DNA of 64,000 nt from Francisella adeliensis (GTDB lineage: Bacteria; Pseudomonadota; Gammaproteobacteria; Francisellales; Francisellaceae). Shown here one piece after another: positions 29,320 through 38,813 of this stretch. Within the stretch, counting starts at the first letter, position 1; each line of letters begins with the position of its first letter. Below the pieces are notes generated by a model that did no database searches, was not told the DNA's origin, and was given only the letters and a program-made list of their open reading frames with translations. Location of the stretch: positions 1,426,001 through 1,490,000 of the forward strand of contig NZ_CP021781.1 of NCBI RefSeq assembly GCF_003290445.1. The letters are read 5' to 3'. The translations under genes were made by a program, and so were the position numbers.

Positions 29320-30446
29320 AAACTAGCCTTCAAGATATTTACCAAATCATCTTTTGATACTTTTCTAGGGTTTGATAAATGGCAAGTATCCGTAAGAGCA
29401 ATATCTGCAATCTGATCAATATCTGTGGCTGTTACACCATAGTTTGATAACCCTTTTTTAATTCCAACAGCTTCATTTAAGTCTTCGACATACTCTATAA
29501 AACAATCTACACCTAGTAATTTCTCTAGTCGAGAATATTTATCAGTACAAACTTGTTTATTAAATTTTAAGCTTTCTGCAAACATTAAAGCATTTGCAAG
29601 ACCATGGTGCATATTATTAAAAGCAGATAAAGCATGAGCACATGAATGTACTACGCCTAAACCTTTTTGGAATGCTACAGCTCCCATTGTAGATGCTATA
29701 AGCATTTGTGTACGAGCTTTTACATTAGTTGGCTCATTTACAGCTGTAACTAAAGACTCATCTATAAGCCTTATACCTTCAAGTGCAATACCATCACACA
29801 TCGGATGAAAACTATCCACAAGATAAGCTTCGACATTATGTACCAACGCATCAACACCTGTGGCAGCTGTTATATGCTTAGGCAAAGCAACTGTTAATAA
29901 TGGATCGGCTAATATGATTTTTGCTAATAACTGAGGTGCAAATATAACTTTCTTTTGATGAGTTTTATCATCTGAAATAATAGCACTTCTACCAACTTCA
30001 CTACCAGTTCCACTAGTTGTTGGTATAGCTATAAAGTATGGGATTTTGCTATCTTCGACTGTTTCATCAGCACCAGTACCATCTTCATAATCCATCACAC
30101 TACCAGGATGATTTGCCATAAGCAATACTGCTCTAGCTGTATCCATAGCAGCGCCTCCGCCTATACCGATTATGCTATCGCAATTATTTTCATGAAATGC
30201 TTTTACACCATTTATCACATCTGCTTCACAAGGGTTAGCAGCTATATCTGAAAACACACTAGCTTTAATGCCATTTACAGACAAATGACTTTGCAAATCA
30301 CTAACCATACTCATTGTAGCTAAAACTGGATCAGTAACTATCAAAACGTTACTACAGTTATTATTTGCTAAGTGCTTTGGTGTTTCTTTTACTGCATTTT
30401 CACCAAATCTAATAACAGTTGGGAAATTAAACTGCTTAATACTCAT
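29316..30446 (-). CDS. iron-containing alcohol dehydrogenase
   Basis: A 376-residue group III alcohol dehydrogenase. The NAD motif is IIGIGGGAAMDTARA near residue 93. Metal ligands are visible as the His of ATGVDALVHNVEAYL and the two His of HSCAHALSAFNNMHHG. The start at 30444-30446 is chosen because AGGAGAAAC lies just upstream of MSIKQFNFP. It oxidises an alcohol to an aldehyde with NAD. Within this operon it would act on a gamma-glutamyl amino-alcohol. It lies 31 bases after the synthetase gene and overlaps the hydrolase by four bases. Confidence 0.92.
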   Translation of the reverse strand: MSIKQFNFPTVIRFGENAVKETPKHLANNNCSNVLIVTDPVLATMSMVSDLQSHLSVNGIKASVFSDIAANPCEADVINGVKAFHENNCDSIIGIGGGAAMDTARAVLLMANHPGSVMDYEDGTGADETVEDSKIPYFIAIPTTSGTGSEVGRSAIISDDKTHQKKVIFAPQLLAKIILADPLLTVALPKHITAATGVDALVHNVEAYLVDSFHPMCDGIALEGIRLIDESLVTAVNEPTNVKARTQMLIASTMGAVAFQKGLGVVHSCAHALSAFNNMHHGLANALMFAESLKFNKQVCTDKYSRLEKLLGVDCFIEYVEDLNEAVGIKKGLSNYGVTATDIDQIADIALTDTCHLSNPRKVSKDDLVNILKASL

Positions 30447-30477
30447 TTTTGTTTCTCCTAAAACATCCAATATTTCT

Positions 30478-31827
30478 TTAAATTATTTCAAAATATCTTT
30501 GGTATTCCCAATCACTTACTGATTTAAGATACTCTTTCCATTCCCATTCACGTGTAGAAGTAAAATGCTCAACAAACTCTTCACCAAATAGCTCTTTTGC
30601 GATACTTGAATTTTTCATTTTTTGAGTAGCATCCCAAAGAGTAGGACTTAGTTTCACGGCACTTTCATCTAAGTAGCCATTACCTTTTATCGCTTCTTGA
30701 TCTAATGATAGATTATTTTTGATACCATAAAGTCCACTAGCTAATGATGCTGCCATCGCTAGATATGGATTAGCATCTGAACCAGGAACTCTAAATTCAA
30801 TTCTTGTAGCCTTTGGACTACCATTAATGACTCGACAAGCTACCGTTCTATTATCTACAGCCCAATTTACTTTAGTTGGTGCCCACATTCCTTCAACAAG
30901 ACGCTTATAGCTATTTACTGTGGGAGCTATCATCGGTAGTATTTCTGGTAAACATAATAACTGCCCTGCAAGGTAACTTTGCATTAGTTTACTCATATCA
31001 TTTTTTTCATTAGCATCATAAAAAAGATTATTTTCACCATCAGATAAACTTTGATGGATATGCCCAGAACAACCCGGTAGATTAGCTGTTAGTTTAGCCA
31101 TAAAAGTAGGCTTAATACCATACTTAACACCAATTTCTTTGACTGCTGATTTAAAAAGTACCGCTCTATCTGCTGCTTGCAAAATATCTCCAAACAGTAT
31201 GGCTGCTTCAATCACACCTGGACCTGTCTCAGTATGCAGACCTTCTATTGGTACATCAAAATCATTTAATAAGTCATAAATATCGTTAAAAAAATCTTTA
31301 TTTTCACTCATTCTAAGTAACGAGTAACCAAACATGCCAGGAGTAAGAGGCTTTAACTCTGATGGCTGTTTATCTAATATACTTTCAGATGTTTCTCTAA
31401 AATTAAACCATTCAAACTCTTGCCCAAACAAAGCATCGTAGCCCATGCTTTTAGCTTGTTTTTTAACCTTTTTGAGCAAACTTCTTGGACAAGCTGGATG
31501 GCTTTTATCTTTATCTGAAAAATCTGCTAAAAAGAACGGTACATCATTGTCCCAAGGTACAGTTCTAAAAGTATCCGGATCAATAAATGCATCATCATCA
31601 TGGAAACCGGTATGCCAACCTGTGTGCTTTACATAATCATAAGTGACATCACTACTATCCCAACCAAAGATTACGCTGCAAAAACCCATACCGTTGTCTA
31701 GTGCACTAGCAAATTTATCTTTATGAATATATTTCCCTCTCAAGACGCCATCTATATCTGTGACTGCCAGCTTAACTTTAGGGTTAGAGTTATTTTTGAC
31801 TTTATCTAAAACTTTTTCTCTACTCAT
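30478..31827 (-). CDS. glutamine-synthetase-family gamma-glutamyl-amine synthetase
   Basis: A 449-residue glutamine-synthetase-fold enzyme. Metal and substrate motifs are seen: GQEFEWFNF, TETGPGVIEAA (residues about 234-244), the ATP-binding SGHIHQSL and the C-terminal RIEFRVPGSDANPYLAMAA. The usual Gln/His of the GPGQ/HE motif is replaced by Val. Sequence and operon company fit the PuuA/GlnA-like subfamily that ligates glutamate to amines rather than to ammonia. The start MSREKVL (31825-31827) is chosen over an upstream in-frame ATG that adds 20 residues. It is the first gene of the five-gene operon down to 25866. Confidence 0.85.
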   Translation of the reverse strand: MSREKVLDKVKNNSNPKVKLAVTDIDGVLRGKYIHKDKFASALDNGMGFCSVIFGWDSSDVTYDYVKHTGWHTGFHDDDAFIDPDTFRTVPWDNDVPFFLADFSDKDKSHPACPRSLLKKVKKQAKSMGYDALFGQEFEWFNFRETSESILDKQPSELKPLTPGMFGYSLLRMSENKDFFNDIYDLLNDFDVPIEGLHTETGPGVIEAAILFGDILQAADRAVLFKSAVKEIGVKYGIKPTFMAKLTANLPGCSGHIHQSLSDGENNLFYDANEKNDMSKLMQSYLAGQLLCLPEILPMIAPTVNSYKRLVEGMWAPTKVNWAVDNRTVACRVINGSPKATRIEFRVPGSDANPYLAMAASLASGLYGIKNNLSLDQEAIKGNGYLDESAVKLSPTLWDATQKMKNSSIAKELFGEEFVEHFTSTREWEWKEYLKSVSDWEYQRYFEII

Positions 31828-32049
31828 TATTACACTATTTTGACATAAGTTGTATATTGATTTTAGCATAAAGCTAGCTAAAGACACTTATAAAATCATC
31901 TATTAGTAAGCTAATTCTTGTTATTAAAAAGAGGTATATAAGCTACAGTAATATTGCTTTGATTCGAAGTAGTGTAATCTTGTAAAATATGACTGATATT
32001 GATTTACATACGATCAATCATATACAACTTTAGATTTGATACATAACTA

Positions 32050-32343
32050 TCAATTATTTTGACAATGAATAGAAACACCATTAATTCTAACAAAGCGAGT
32101 ATTAGTATCACACTCTCGCTCCATTTCTAACAACTTCTGTAGAAATGCCATACTCTTCTTTAGGTTTTTCTCTATAATTGTTTTAGTATAAGATTTCTTA
32201 TCTAGGATAAGAACTTTACAGGAATCTTGAAGATCACCACATGAAATATGACAATTAGTACAGTCTACTGACTCGAAAGATTCAATCCTTGAAGACGGTT
32301 GATATATTATATTTAGCTTATCACCTTCTTGTAGTTTACTCAT
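32050..32343 (-). CDS. hypothetical cysteine-containing protein
   Basis: A 97-residue protein with no signal peptide. It has a cluster of cysteines (CTNCHISCGDLQDSC, residues about 28-42) that could bind metal or form disulfides, a basic helical middle, and a final CDTNTRFVRINGVSIHCQ. I do not recognise a family. It stands alone between the synthetase operon and the pilin cluster and is on the same strand as both. Confidence 0.5.
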   Translation of the reverse strand: MSKLQEGDKLNIIYQPSSRIESFESVDCTNCHISCGDLQDSCKVLILDKKSYTKTIIEKNLKKSMAFLQKLLEMERECDTNTRFVRINGVSIHCQNN

Positions 32344-32473
32344 TTTTTGAGAACTGCTAACTTTACCTGTATTAATTGCAGAATATGCAAAGCAACTGAA
32401 AACGAAAAAAGCATTATTTAATTATTTAATATAAGATAATATGGTTTAAATTAGCTATCAAACGATAACTTCA

Positions 32474-33562
32474 TTACGCTTCTTTTTCACCAACTATTCC
32501 TAGTCGTAAAGTATTTAACTCAGAAATAGCATCACAACTATCAAATTCTTTACAACCTTTTGCTATAGATAACTTAGCATCATCGCACTTCTCATCATCT
32601 GTGCAATATAAGCTATCAGTAGCTGCATAAATCAAACTGCCTAAACCTCGGTAGAATTGATATTTATTGACTAAATTTTCATCTACCTTATCCTCATCAG
32701 TTTCATCTTCTATAGGCTTTTCTTCTTTATGTAAACTGACTTTATATTCATGTGGCCAGCTATTGAAATGATATGAAATTCCTATTTGCACTGTATTACC
32801 ATCAGCAATTGTAGCTGGTTGATTTTTTGGCCACCATTTATACAGCTCTATCGTGACTTTTTTGCGTGTGTCAGATACATCTTCCACACTATATTTAGCA
32901 TCAAAGCCATCTACCCAAAGATCACTAATTTTTTTAACAACCGGCTTACCTTTTTTATCAATTTTTGAATCTATATAAAGTATTATAGCATTATCATCAG
33001 CGACAGGTTCATCACTACCAGATCTTAAAAGTAGATTAGTATTTGATCCATTATTTTCATAGGCATCTTTATTATTTTGTACAACTTCAAAAGGATTTGC
33101 CTCGTCTTCATCAGATATAATCTCATAATCTTTCGAGCTTTTATCTTTTACATCAAATTCAAACCTTATATCTTTATCTTCTTCAGCTATATAAGGGTTA
33201 TTCTCTGTCCATGTATCATAAGCATTAAACTCAACCTTGAACACTCCTTTACTTATCTCTTCGATTTTGTAAGAGGTATAAGCTTTGTCAGTGTATAGAT
33301 TACTAACTCCTGTTACTGGACTAGAGCTATTATTTGATTTAATTTCAAAGCTAAGCTTATTATCAGCTAAAGATAAATCTGTATCTTTATCACACTTAAA
33401 TGTAACTTCGCCAGTAAAATCAGCCTTTGACTTAACTAGTTTACAACTTGATGCATATAAGCCATTAAATGATAAGGTAAATAAAAATAGTGTAAGCACA
33501 GATTTTATTAGTATAGACAAAAACTTAGTGGCAAAATTATCATTTTTTCTTAAAATCATCAT
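32474..33562 (-). CDS. secreted protein with two carbohydrate-binding-like modules, last gene of the minor-pilin cluster
   Basis: A 362-residue protein with a signal peptide (about residues 1-38, ending LYASS). It has two modules. Module A, about 39-145, has SCKLV..FTGEVTFKCDKDTDLS. Module B, about 190-285, has YKWWPKNQPATIADGN and HFNSWPHEYKV. Both resemble the N-terminal module of the chitinase at 21588-23420, which has CDKDTNL and HWPKGKGVILKAGQ. An acidic linker and a short C-terminal Cys-containing tail follow. It starts inside the stop codon of the PilX-like gene (four-base overlap), so it is made with the pilins. Binding chitin or another glycan is inferred. Confidence 0.65.
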   Translation of the reverse strand: MMILRKNDNFATKFLSILIKSVLTLFLFTLSFNGLYASSCKLVKSKADFTGEVTFKCDKDTDLSLADNKLSFEIKSNNSSSPVTGVSNLYTDKAYTSYKIEEISKGVFKVEFNAYDTWTENNPYIAEEDKDIRFEFDVKDKSSKDYEIISDEDEANPFEVVQNNKDAYENNGSNTNLLLRSGSDEPVADDNAIILYIDSKIDKKGKPVVKKISDLWVDGFDAKYSVEDVSDTRKKVTIELYKWWPKNQPATIADGNTVQIGISYHFNSWPHEYKVSLHKEEKPIEDETDEDKVDENLVNKYQFYRGLGSLIYAATDSLYCTDDEKCDDAKLSIAKGCKEFDSCDAISELNTLRLGIVGEKEA

Positions 33563-35433
33563 TTTTTACCATTCCCTTTAGACTTTCCATTATTTCCTTT
33601 ACTATTACCATTTCCTTTATTATTACTATTTTCATTACTGTTGCTATTTTCGTCATCAACATCACCAGATGGATCAACTTGACCATTCGGTCCGCCGCCA
33701 CCTTTCCCTGGATTAGATGAGTCTACGCCGTCAGCATTATTGCCGTGGCCATTATTTCCTTTACCGTTTGCGTTATTATTTTCTGTAGTATCTAAGTCGC
33801 TATCAGTACTATCATCATAATCATGGTCATCGTGATCATCAGCAGAGTCAACAGCTTCATCTCTACATGCTCCAAGATAATCACCATGTCCTAAGTGACC
33901 TTTTATCGCTGATTCTGGTAAAGTCATAGTTTTCTCAGCACTAGTACCTGGTTTATGACAAATAGTTACTTTATCACTGCCTTCATCACTATGCCCATCT
34001 TGACTATCTGCAGGTTCTAACTTATTTAGTATCTTGTTATCAAAATCAACAACATATAAATGCTTATCAGTTGTTATAAATTTAATACCGTATTTAACAA
34101 CTATACTTTCTATAGTTTCTTCTTCAAATTTTTCTATACGCTCTCCTGGAGCAGTATTTGACCCAAGAGTATAGTTGTATTGATAATAGCCGTTGTCATC
34201 ATATGTTATGATGTAAAAATTTTCATTATCTTTTTTAACTACTATCGGCGTATTAGTTGTAGAACCTTTCAAAATAGTAGGTTCTACTTTATCAACTTTT
34301 TCACCCTCTGAAAGAGCACTTATATCGTAAAGCTTATCTCCCGCAAACATAAGGATATCACTTGGTGCAAAAGTCGCTGTAGGATCTAATATTGATAAGT
34401 GAAACTCATCCTTAGAGATTTGTCCTAAATCTTTAATCACACCCTTGTTTGATGCCTTATAAACATTCTTTTTTTCATCATAGCTAATATCAAGAATTTT
34501 TACCTTAGCTTCATTTTTTTTAGACTGCTCGCCAGCAGCAACAACTAATCTTGGGCCATTTTGATCTTCATTAAAATACCACTTAGCCGATACAATATCG
34601 TTCAAATGCTTGTCGCTTTTAACAGTATTTACATTTAATAAATCCAATGTGGCTTTTGATAAATTTTCTGAATTTAAATTTTCTAAACCTGTTGATGAAA
34701 TATAAAGATGATCTTTATCATAAAGAGCTAATAATACTTGCCACTTACCATCTACTAGATTCCATCCAACAGATACCTCATAATCAGAAGATAAACCTAA
34801 TTTTTCAACATTCATCGATTGAGAAGTATCACCTATAACAAGCGAAAGCTTACCTTCCTCTTTTTTAAGATAGCCTATATTTCCTTCTCTAGACCCTAAA
34901 ATTTTACCATCAGCGAGCATTAACTGTTGCTGTGACTCAGTCAAACCAGATGTTTTTATGTAAGGAATATTTAGCTCGACGATATTATCATCATAAGATA
35001 TTTTTGTATTGGAAAGCGGTAATTTATTAATAGAAATTTGTTCTTCCTTATAGACCTTATCATCCTTAATAACTCTGTGATTTACTATAAAGTTTATAAC
35101 ATGCGGCTGAGCATTATATAAAGATGCATCTGAATTAGTCTTATAAAGTGATGGTTCACTAGACACAAGCACATTATGAAAAACATAACCATCAACCTCA
35201 TGTATACCTATTGTATAATCAGAGTCTGGTAAATTATCTATTTCATCACCAATACCATCAATATTATCTTGATTTAAACTTTCAAGGTTTTCATAATTTA
35301 ATGATACTCTTATGCTTTCAAGATCCATCTTAAAATTATAAGCCATTGCTGACATAAAAACTAAAATAACAAAAGATAATATAATTACCATAGGTAATGC
35401 AGAACCTTTTATCTTATGACTTGTTAACCTCAT
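33559..35433 (-). CDS. PilX-like minor pilin/pilus-associated protein with low-complexity C-terminus
   Basis: A 624-residue protein. The N-terminus (KIKGSALPMVIILSFVILVF, residues about 7-26) is a basic leader plus hydrophobic helix like PilX-type minor pilins. The middle looks like beta strands, perhaps a propeller-like domain (repeated GDKLYDI / DKHLYVV-type strands). Near residue 490 is VTICHKPGTSAEKTMTLPES, followed by HLGHGDYLGAC, a short motif found in diverse surface proteins. The last 90 residues are Gly/Asn/Ser/Asp rich (NKGNGNSKGNNGKSKGNGKK). It lies 9 bases after the PilW-like gene and overlaps the 362-residue gene. Minor pilins prime Type IV pilus assembly. Confidence 0.7.
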   Translation of the reverse strand: MRLTSHKIKGSALPMVIILSFVILVFMSAMAYNFKMDLESIRVSLNYENLESLNQDNIDGIGDEIDNLPDSDYTIGIHEVDGYVFHNVLVSSEPSLYKTNSDASLYNAQPHVINFIVNHRVIKDDKVYKEEQISINKLPLSNTKISYDDNIVELNIPYIKTSGLTESQQQLMLADGKILGSREGNIGYLKKEEGKLSLVIGDTSQSMNVEKLGLSSDYEVSVGWNLVDGKWQVLLALYDKDHLYISSTGLENLNSENLSKATLDLLNVNTVKSDKHLNDIVSAKWYFNEDQNGPRLVVAAGEQSKKNEAKVKILDISYDEKKNVYKASNKGVIKDLGQISKDEFHLSILDPTATFAPSDILMFAGDKLYDISALSEGEKVDKVEPTILKGSTTNTPIVVKKDNENFYIITYDDNGYYQYNYTLGSNTAPGERIEKFEEETIESIVVKYGIKFITTDKHLYVVDFDNKILNKLEPADSQDGHSDEGSDKVTICHKPGTSAEKTMTLPESAIKGHLGHGDYLGACRDEAVDSADDHDDHDYDDSTDSDLDTTENNNANGKGNNGHGNNADGVDSSNPGKGGGGPNGQVDPSGDVDDENSNSNENSNNKGNGNSKGNNGKSKGNGKK

Positions 35434-35442
35434 GCGATTACC

Positions 35443-36366
35443 TTATAGAAATACAGTTTTTTTATAGCTCTTACCGTTTAAAGTAAACTCAACTTGTAGC
35501 GCTTTTGTATCTGATCTATCAAAATTCTGATCTGAAGTAATAGAGCTCCATGTAACACTACTACCAGAAACATTAGCAGATTTAACCTTTAAATCTTTGA
35601 TACCTTCAACAAGCTCTTCATTTTTTGTATTTTGTCCATCTTGTATATGCATATATAAAGCATATATAGCCTGACCATTTTCATCTACTTCCCCTGTATT
35701 TGCAGTATAAAAAGTTTCAATTTGATATTTACCTGCATAATCACCTGCATTATAACTATTTGACGGGGCTTGCACTAACTTAACAATATTGCTTGATGAA
35801 TTCTCAGATTCAACCTTTACTAAATCAACACTATCATCACTACATAAGGCTAGATAATCTCCATCACTAAGATCATCACTAGACTCTAATTCAACATTTA
35901 AGTTATTTACTTTGTTTGCCAACTTTGAAGAACCAGTCTCTGTTTTAACCATTATGTAATTAGTATTTGGCTCATATGTAATTCCAGGATTATCAAGTTT
36001 CCCTGCCAAAGATGATACATTTCCTACTTGGATATTAGAACTATCAAGTAAGAAGCTATTAGCAGCAACAGTATCTGATGTACTATTATGAAAACTAGAT
36101 AAACTAGTACCATAACTACATGATATACCCGCTGTTCTAACCGATTTATATAGAATTCTTTTCACATTTAGCTGATCTACATTAGCTTTGACAGATGTGC
36201 TTACTGCCACATAGTTCTTCTTAGCAGAAGCAAACACTGTTACACTCATCCCGATCACAAGCAATGAAATAGTAGATGCCACTAAAAGCTCTACTAAACT
36301 TAAACCTGATATTTTCTTATTTGATTTTAATGAAAATCTCACTCTTAACTCAACCTTTTCACACAT
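35443..36366 (-). CDS. PilW-like prepilin
   Basis: A 307-residue prepilin. A basic leader ends KKISG, followed by the class III cleavage region LSLVELLVASTISLLVIG, with the usual Glu at position +5 after the predicted cleavage site. This is the N-terminal helix that packs in the pilus core. The rest is a beta-rich domain. The start is uncertain: ATG 36364-36366 is given, a TTG lies just before it, and a GTG nine codons on (after AAAAGG) is also possible. A 13-bp hairpin lies directly upstream. It is the middle of the pilV-pilW-pilX-like order. Confidence 0.8.
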   Translation of the reverse strand: MCEKVELRVRFSLKSNKKISGLSLVELLVASTISLLVIGMSVTVFASAKKNYVAVSTSVKANVDQLNVKRILYKSVRTAGISCSYGTSLSSFHNSTSDTVAANSFLLDSSNIQVGNVSSLAGKLDNPGITYEPNTNYIMVKTETGSSKLANKVNNLNVELESSDDLSDGDYLALCSDDSVDLVKVESENSSSNIVKLVQAPSNSYNAGDYAGKYQIETFYTANTGEVDENGQAIYALYMHIQDGQNTKNEELVEGIKDLKVKSANVSGSSVTWSSITSDQNFDRSDTKALQVEFTLNGKSYKKTVFL

Positions 36367-36367
36367 C

Positions 36368-36401
36368 AAACTTCATTAAGCATCACTACTTAATGAGGTT
36401 T
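36368..36401 (-). promoter_or_regulatory. 13-bp stem hairpin in the pilW-like leader
   Basis: Arms at 36368-36380 and 36389-36401 pair (AAACCTCATTAAG with CTTAATGAAGTTT on the minus strand) with one mismatch or wobble and an 8-base loop. The stem ends one base before the start codon. It has no trailing T-run, so it is more likely a leader structure affecting translation than a terminator. Confidence 0.4.
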
Positions 36402-36727
36402 AGATAATTAGTAAAAGCAACATTGGTCGCTATAATGCTAGCGACAATTGAATTAAAGATATAATCTTTAAAAATTACAATACTACCCTCTTATAACATA
36501 GATAAGACATAGTCTTCTACTTACAAGCTCTCTATGTTCTCTTAAAGACCGTTCGAAGTAGAAAAATATTATATTTTTTAAACGCGCCACAACGAAGTGA
36601 CACTAGAACTTTTATTTATGAGGTGTTAAACCTTAATTATTAATACAGTCTTTACACGCATGATTGTAACACAAATAATTTATATCGCAAATTTAGTGAA
36701 AATAAAGCTAAAACATGAGTTTAAATA
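36402..36727. other. non-coding gap within the pilin cluster
   Basis: About 330 bases between the pilV-like and pilW-like genes with no open frame of note. It separates the two pilin genes into possibly independent transcripts. The sequence is AT-rich on both sides of a more GC-rich island (GTTCGAAGTAG to CGCGCCACAACGAAG), which may hold a promoter or small RNA, but I cannot assign one. Confidence 0.35.
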
Positions 36728-37060
36728 TCAACCATTAAAAATAGCTTTATCTTTTGATACAGTAATTCCATCACCAGTAACTGTAAACTCAACAATAGCT
36801 GGATCATCTGTAGCCTCTTGAAAAAATACCATCGAACCTGACGATGTATCATTAAAACTTCCCGTTAAAACATAATCATCAATTCTCTGATCTAGGGCAC
36901 TCGTCATATCAACCTGCTTATTTAAAGTGCTCGATGATAAAATTGTGCTATTGAAAACTAAAAAAAAAGCAAATAACAAAAACATCAATATAGCTATAGA
37001 TATCATTGATTCCACTAAGGTGATACCTCGCTGTTTTGCTACTCTCTTGGAAAAATGCAT
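36728..37060 (-). CDS. PilV-like prepilin
   Basis: A 110-residue prepilin with leader HFSKRVAKQRG, then ITLVESMISIAILMFLLFAF, with Glu at +5 after the predicted cleavage site. This marks a class III Type IV pilin or pseudopilin. The small globular part is consistent with a minor pilin (PilV/PilI-like). The start at 37058-37060 gives a 12-residue leader; an in-frame ATG at 37102 would give a 26-residue leader. It lies downstream of epmA on the same strand, separated by about 50 bases. Confidence 0.75.
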   Translation of the reverse strand: MHFSKRVAKQRGITLVESMISIAILMFLLFAFFLVFNSTILSSSTLNKQVDMTSALDQRIDDYVLTGSFNDTSSGSMVFFQEATDDPAIVEFTVTGDGITVSKDKAIFNG

Positions 37061-37110
37061 TCTAATAAAGTTTACTCGATTAATTATAGTGAATATTAAC
37101 ATAAAGCTTA

Positions 37111-38028
37111 TTAGAACGATAAATTTTTAATATCATCTATCTTTTCAAGACTCATTAAAAGTCTATCAAAGCCTAATGCAACACCTGAGCATTCTGGAAT
37201 ATCATCTAAACAGTCGACTAAACCATAGTCTATCTCTGGCAGATATTTGCCTTGCTCTTTACGAATATTTAAATCTGCTTCAAATCGCTTTAATTGCTCA
37301 ACCTTATCTATAAGTTCATAGTAACCATTTGATAGCTCTACTCCACCTATAAATACTTCAAATCTTGCAGCAACTGTTTGCCCAACTTTATTTGAGATTT
37401 TCTTAGCTAAAGCTGATTGGTGTACAGTATAGTCATATATAAAATAAGCTGTATTATCTGCATTTAAATTTTTTTCAATTTTATAACTAAACAGTATATC
37501 TAGACAATCTGCAACTGATGGGTTTTCTAAACCTTGTATATCACCCAAAACCTCAAAAACATAGTCCTTTAGCTCAGTTAAACTAGCAGTATGAGGATTA
37601 AAACCACAATATACCTCAAAAACCTCTTGATAACCCAGGTATTTAAACTCTAAGTTCGGTTTGAGAATAGCTAACAATTGCTCTATCTCTTGCATAAGCT
37701 CAAAATAATCGATGCCAACCCTGTACCACTCTATCATTGTAAACTCATGATTATGCAGTCGGCCACACGGTTCATCACGAAAAGCTTTGCATATTTGATA
37801 GATACTTCCACTACCCTCAGCAAGTAGTTTTTTCATTGCATATTCTGGTGAGCTTTGTAGATACCTCTTACCCGAAACAGTATCTATAGCAAACACATCT
37901 ATAAATGGGTCTGTAACGCCATAATCATAAGCTAATGGAGTATCTACTTCTAATACATTTAAATCTTTGAAATATTTACGGATTTTCTCAAGATATTCTG
38001 CTCGTTTTTTTATATTTACCAAGCTCAT
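37111..38028 (-). CDS. epmA: elongation factor P--(R)-beta-lysine ligase EpmA
   Basis: A 305-residue class II lysyl-tRNA-synthetase-like enzyme (also called PoxA/GenX) that attaches beta-lysine to elongation factor P. Class II motifs are visible: motif 2 FRDEPCGRLHNHEFTMIEWY (near residue 83) and motif 3 GVALGFDRLLM (near residue 282). There is no anticodon-binding domain, as expected for EpmA; E. coli EpmA is about 20 residues longer. It shares one base with the birA stop/start, so it is the last gene of the perM-recJ-birA-epmA run. Confidence 0.93.
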   Translation of the reverse strand: MSLVNIKKRAEYLEKIRKYFKDLNVLEVDTPLAYDYGVTDPFIDVFAIDTVSGKRYLQSSPEYAMKKLLAEGSGSIYQICKAFRDEPCGRLHNHEFTMIEWYRVGIDYFELMQEIEQLLAILKPNLEFKYLGYQEVFEVYCGFNPHTASLTELKDYVFEVLGDIQGLENPSVADCLDILFSYKIEKNLNADNTAYFIYDYTVHQSALAKKISNKVGQTVAARFEVFIGGVELSNGYYELIDKVEQLKRFEADLNIRKEQGKYLPEIDYGLVDCLDDIPECSGVALGFDRLLMSLEKIDDIKNLSF

Positions 38029-38813
38029 TAATCAACTAACCTAACAGTATTTATATTAGCTATGTCAAACTCTTGTTGCTGAACTAAACCATTTATATCC
38101 ACTAATAACTTCAAATCCTTAGAAACACCTCTAGCAATACCAACAATACTTTCTGATGAGTGGTTAAAAGAAATTTTTTGACTTAAAAGATAATCATAAC
38201 TACAAAACTTTTCTAATACTAACTCTTGATTTAAATCTATATTTTTAACAATATGACTAAAAACATTAACCAATGCTTTTGCATAGTCTACTGGCTTTTC
38301 ATTTATAATAGCTAATGAAGTCCATTCTCTATTTATGCTCTCATCTAAGGCTGTCATATTTACATTAACTCCAACACCTATCACAACATCAAAACTATCT
38401 TTTTTGATATTTTTTGTTTCAATAAGTATTCCAGCAAGTTTTTTGCCATTGTAGTAAATATCATTAGGTAGTTTTATCTTGAGGTTTTGTTGTAGCTCAA
38501 CTGGTATGAGTTTCTTAAGTCCCTCTGCAACACCTAGCGCTATCTTTAAACTTGCTAATGCTGTTTGATTAGCACTAAAATCACATCGAAAACCGATCGT
38601 TGCATAAATATTTTCATGACTTGAGGCCAACCATTTGTTACCACGGCGTCCTCGAGCTTTTGTCTGCTCACCTGCATAACATAAATGGTATTTATGCATA
38701 AAAACTTTATCTAATAGATAATCATTTGTTGAACCAATACTCTCAAAATACTCAAGCTCAATATCTTTGAGAAACTCAGTCAACTCTGTTTTTATATAGT
38801 TATGATTTTTCAT
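38028..38813 (-). CDS. birA: biotin--[acetyl-CoA-carboxylase] ligase (no DNA-binding domain)
   Basis: A 261-residue biotin protein ligase that activates biotin and attaches it to the biotin carboxyl carrier protein. The biotin/ATP-binding motif GRRGNKWLASSHENIYATIG is near residue 58 and KLPNDIYYNGKKLAGILIET near residue 120. The N-terminal helix-turn-helix of E. coli BirA is absent, so it cannot repress a biotin operon. It overlaps recJ by 14 bases and epmA by one, indicating coupled expression. Confidence 0.93.
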   Translation of the reverse strand: MKNHNYIKTELTEFLKDIELEYFESIGSTNDYLLDKVFMHKYHLCYAGEQTKARGRRGNKWLASSHENIYATIGFRCDFSANQTALASLKIALGVAEGLKKLIPVELQQNLKIKLPNDIYYNGKKLAGILIETKNIKKDSFDVVIGVGVNVNMTALDESINREWTSLAIINEKPVDYAKALVNVFSHIVKNIDLNQELVLEKFCSYDYLLSQKISFNHSSESIVGIARGVSKDLKLLVDINGLVQQQEFDIANINTVRLVD

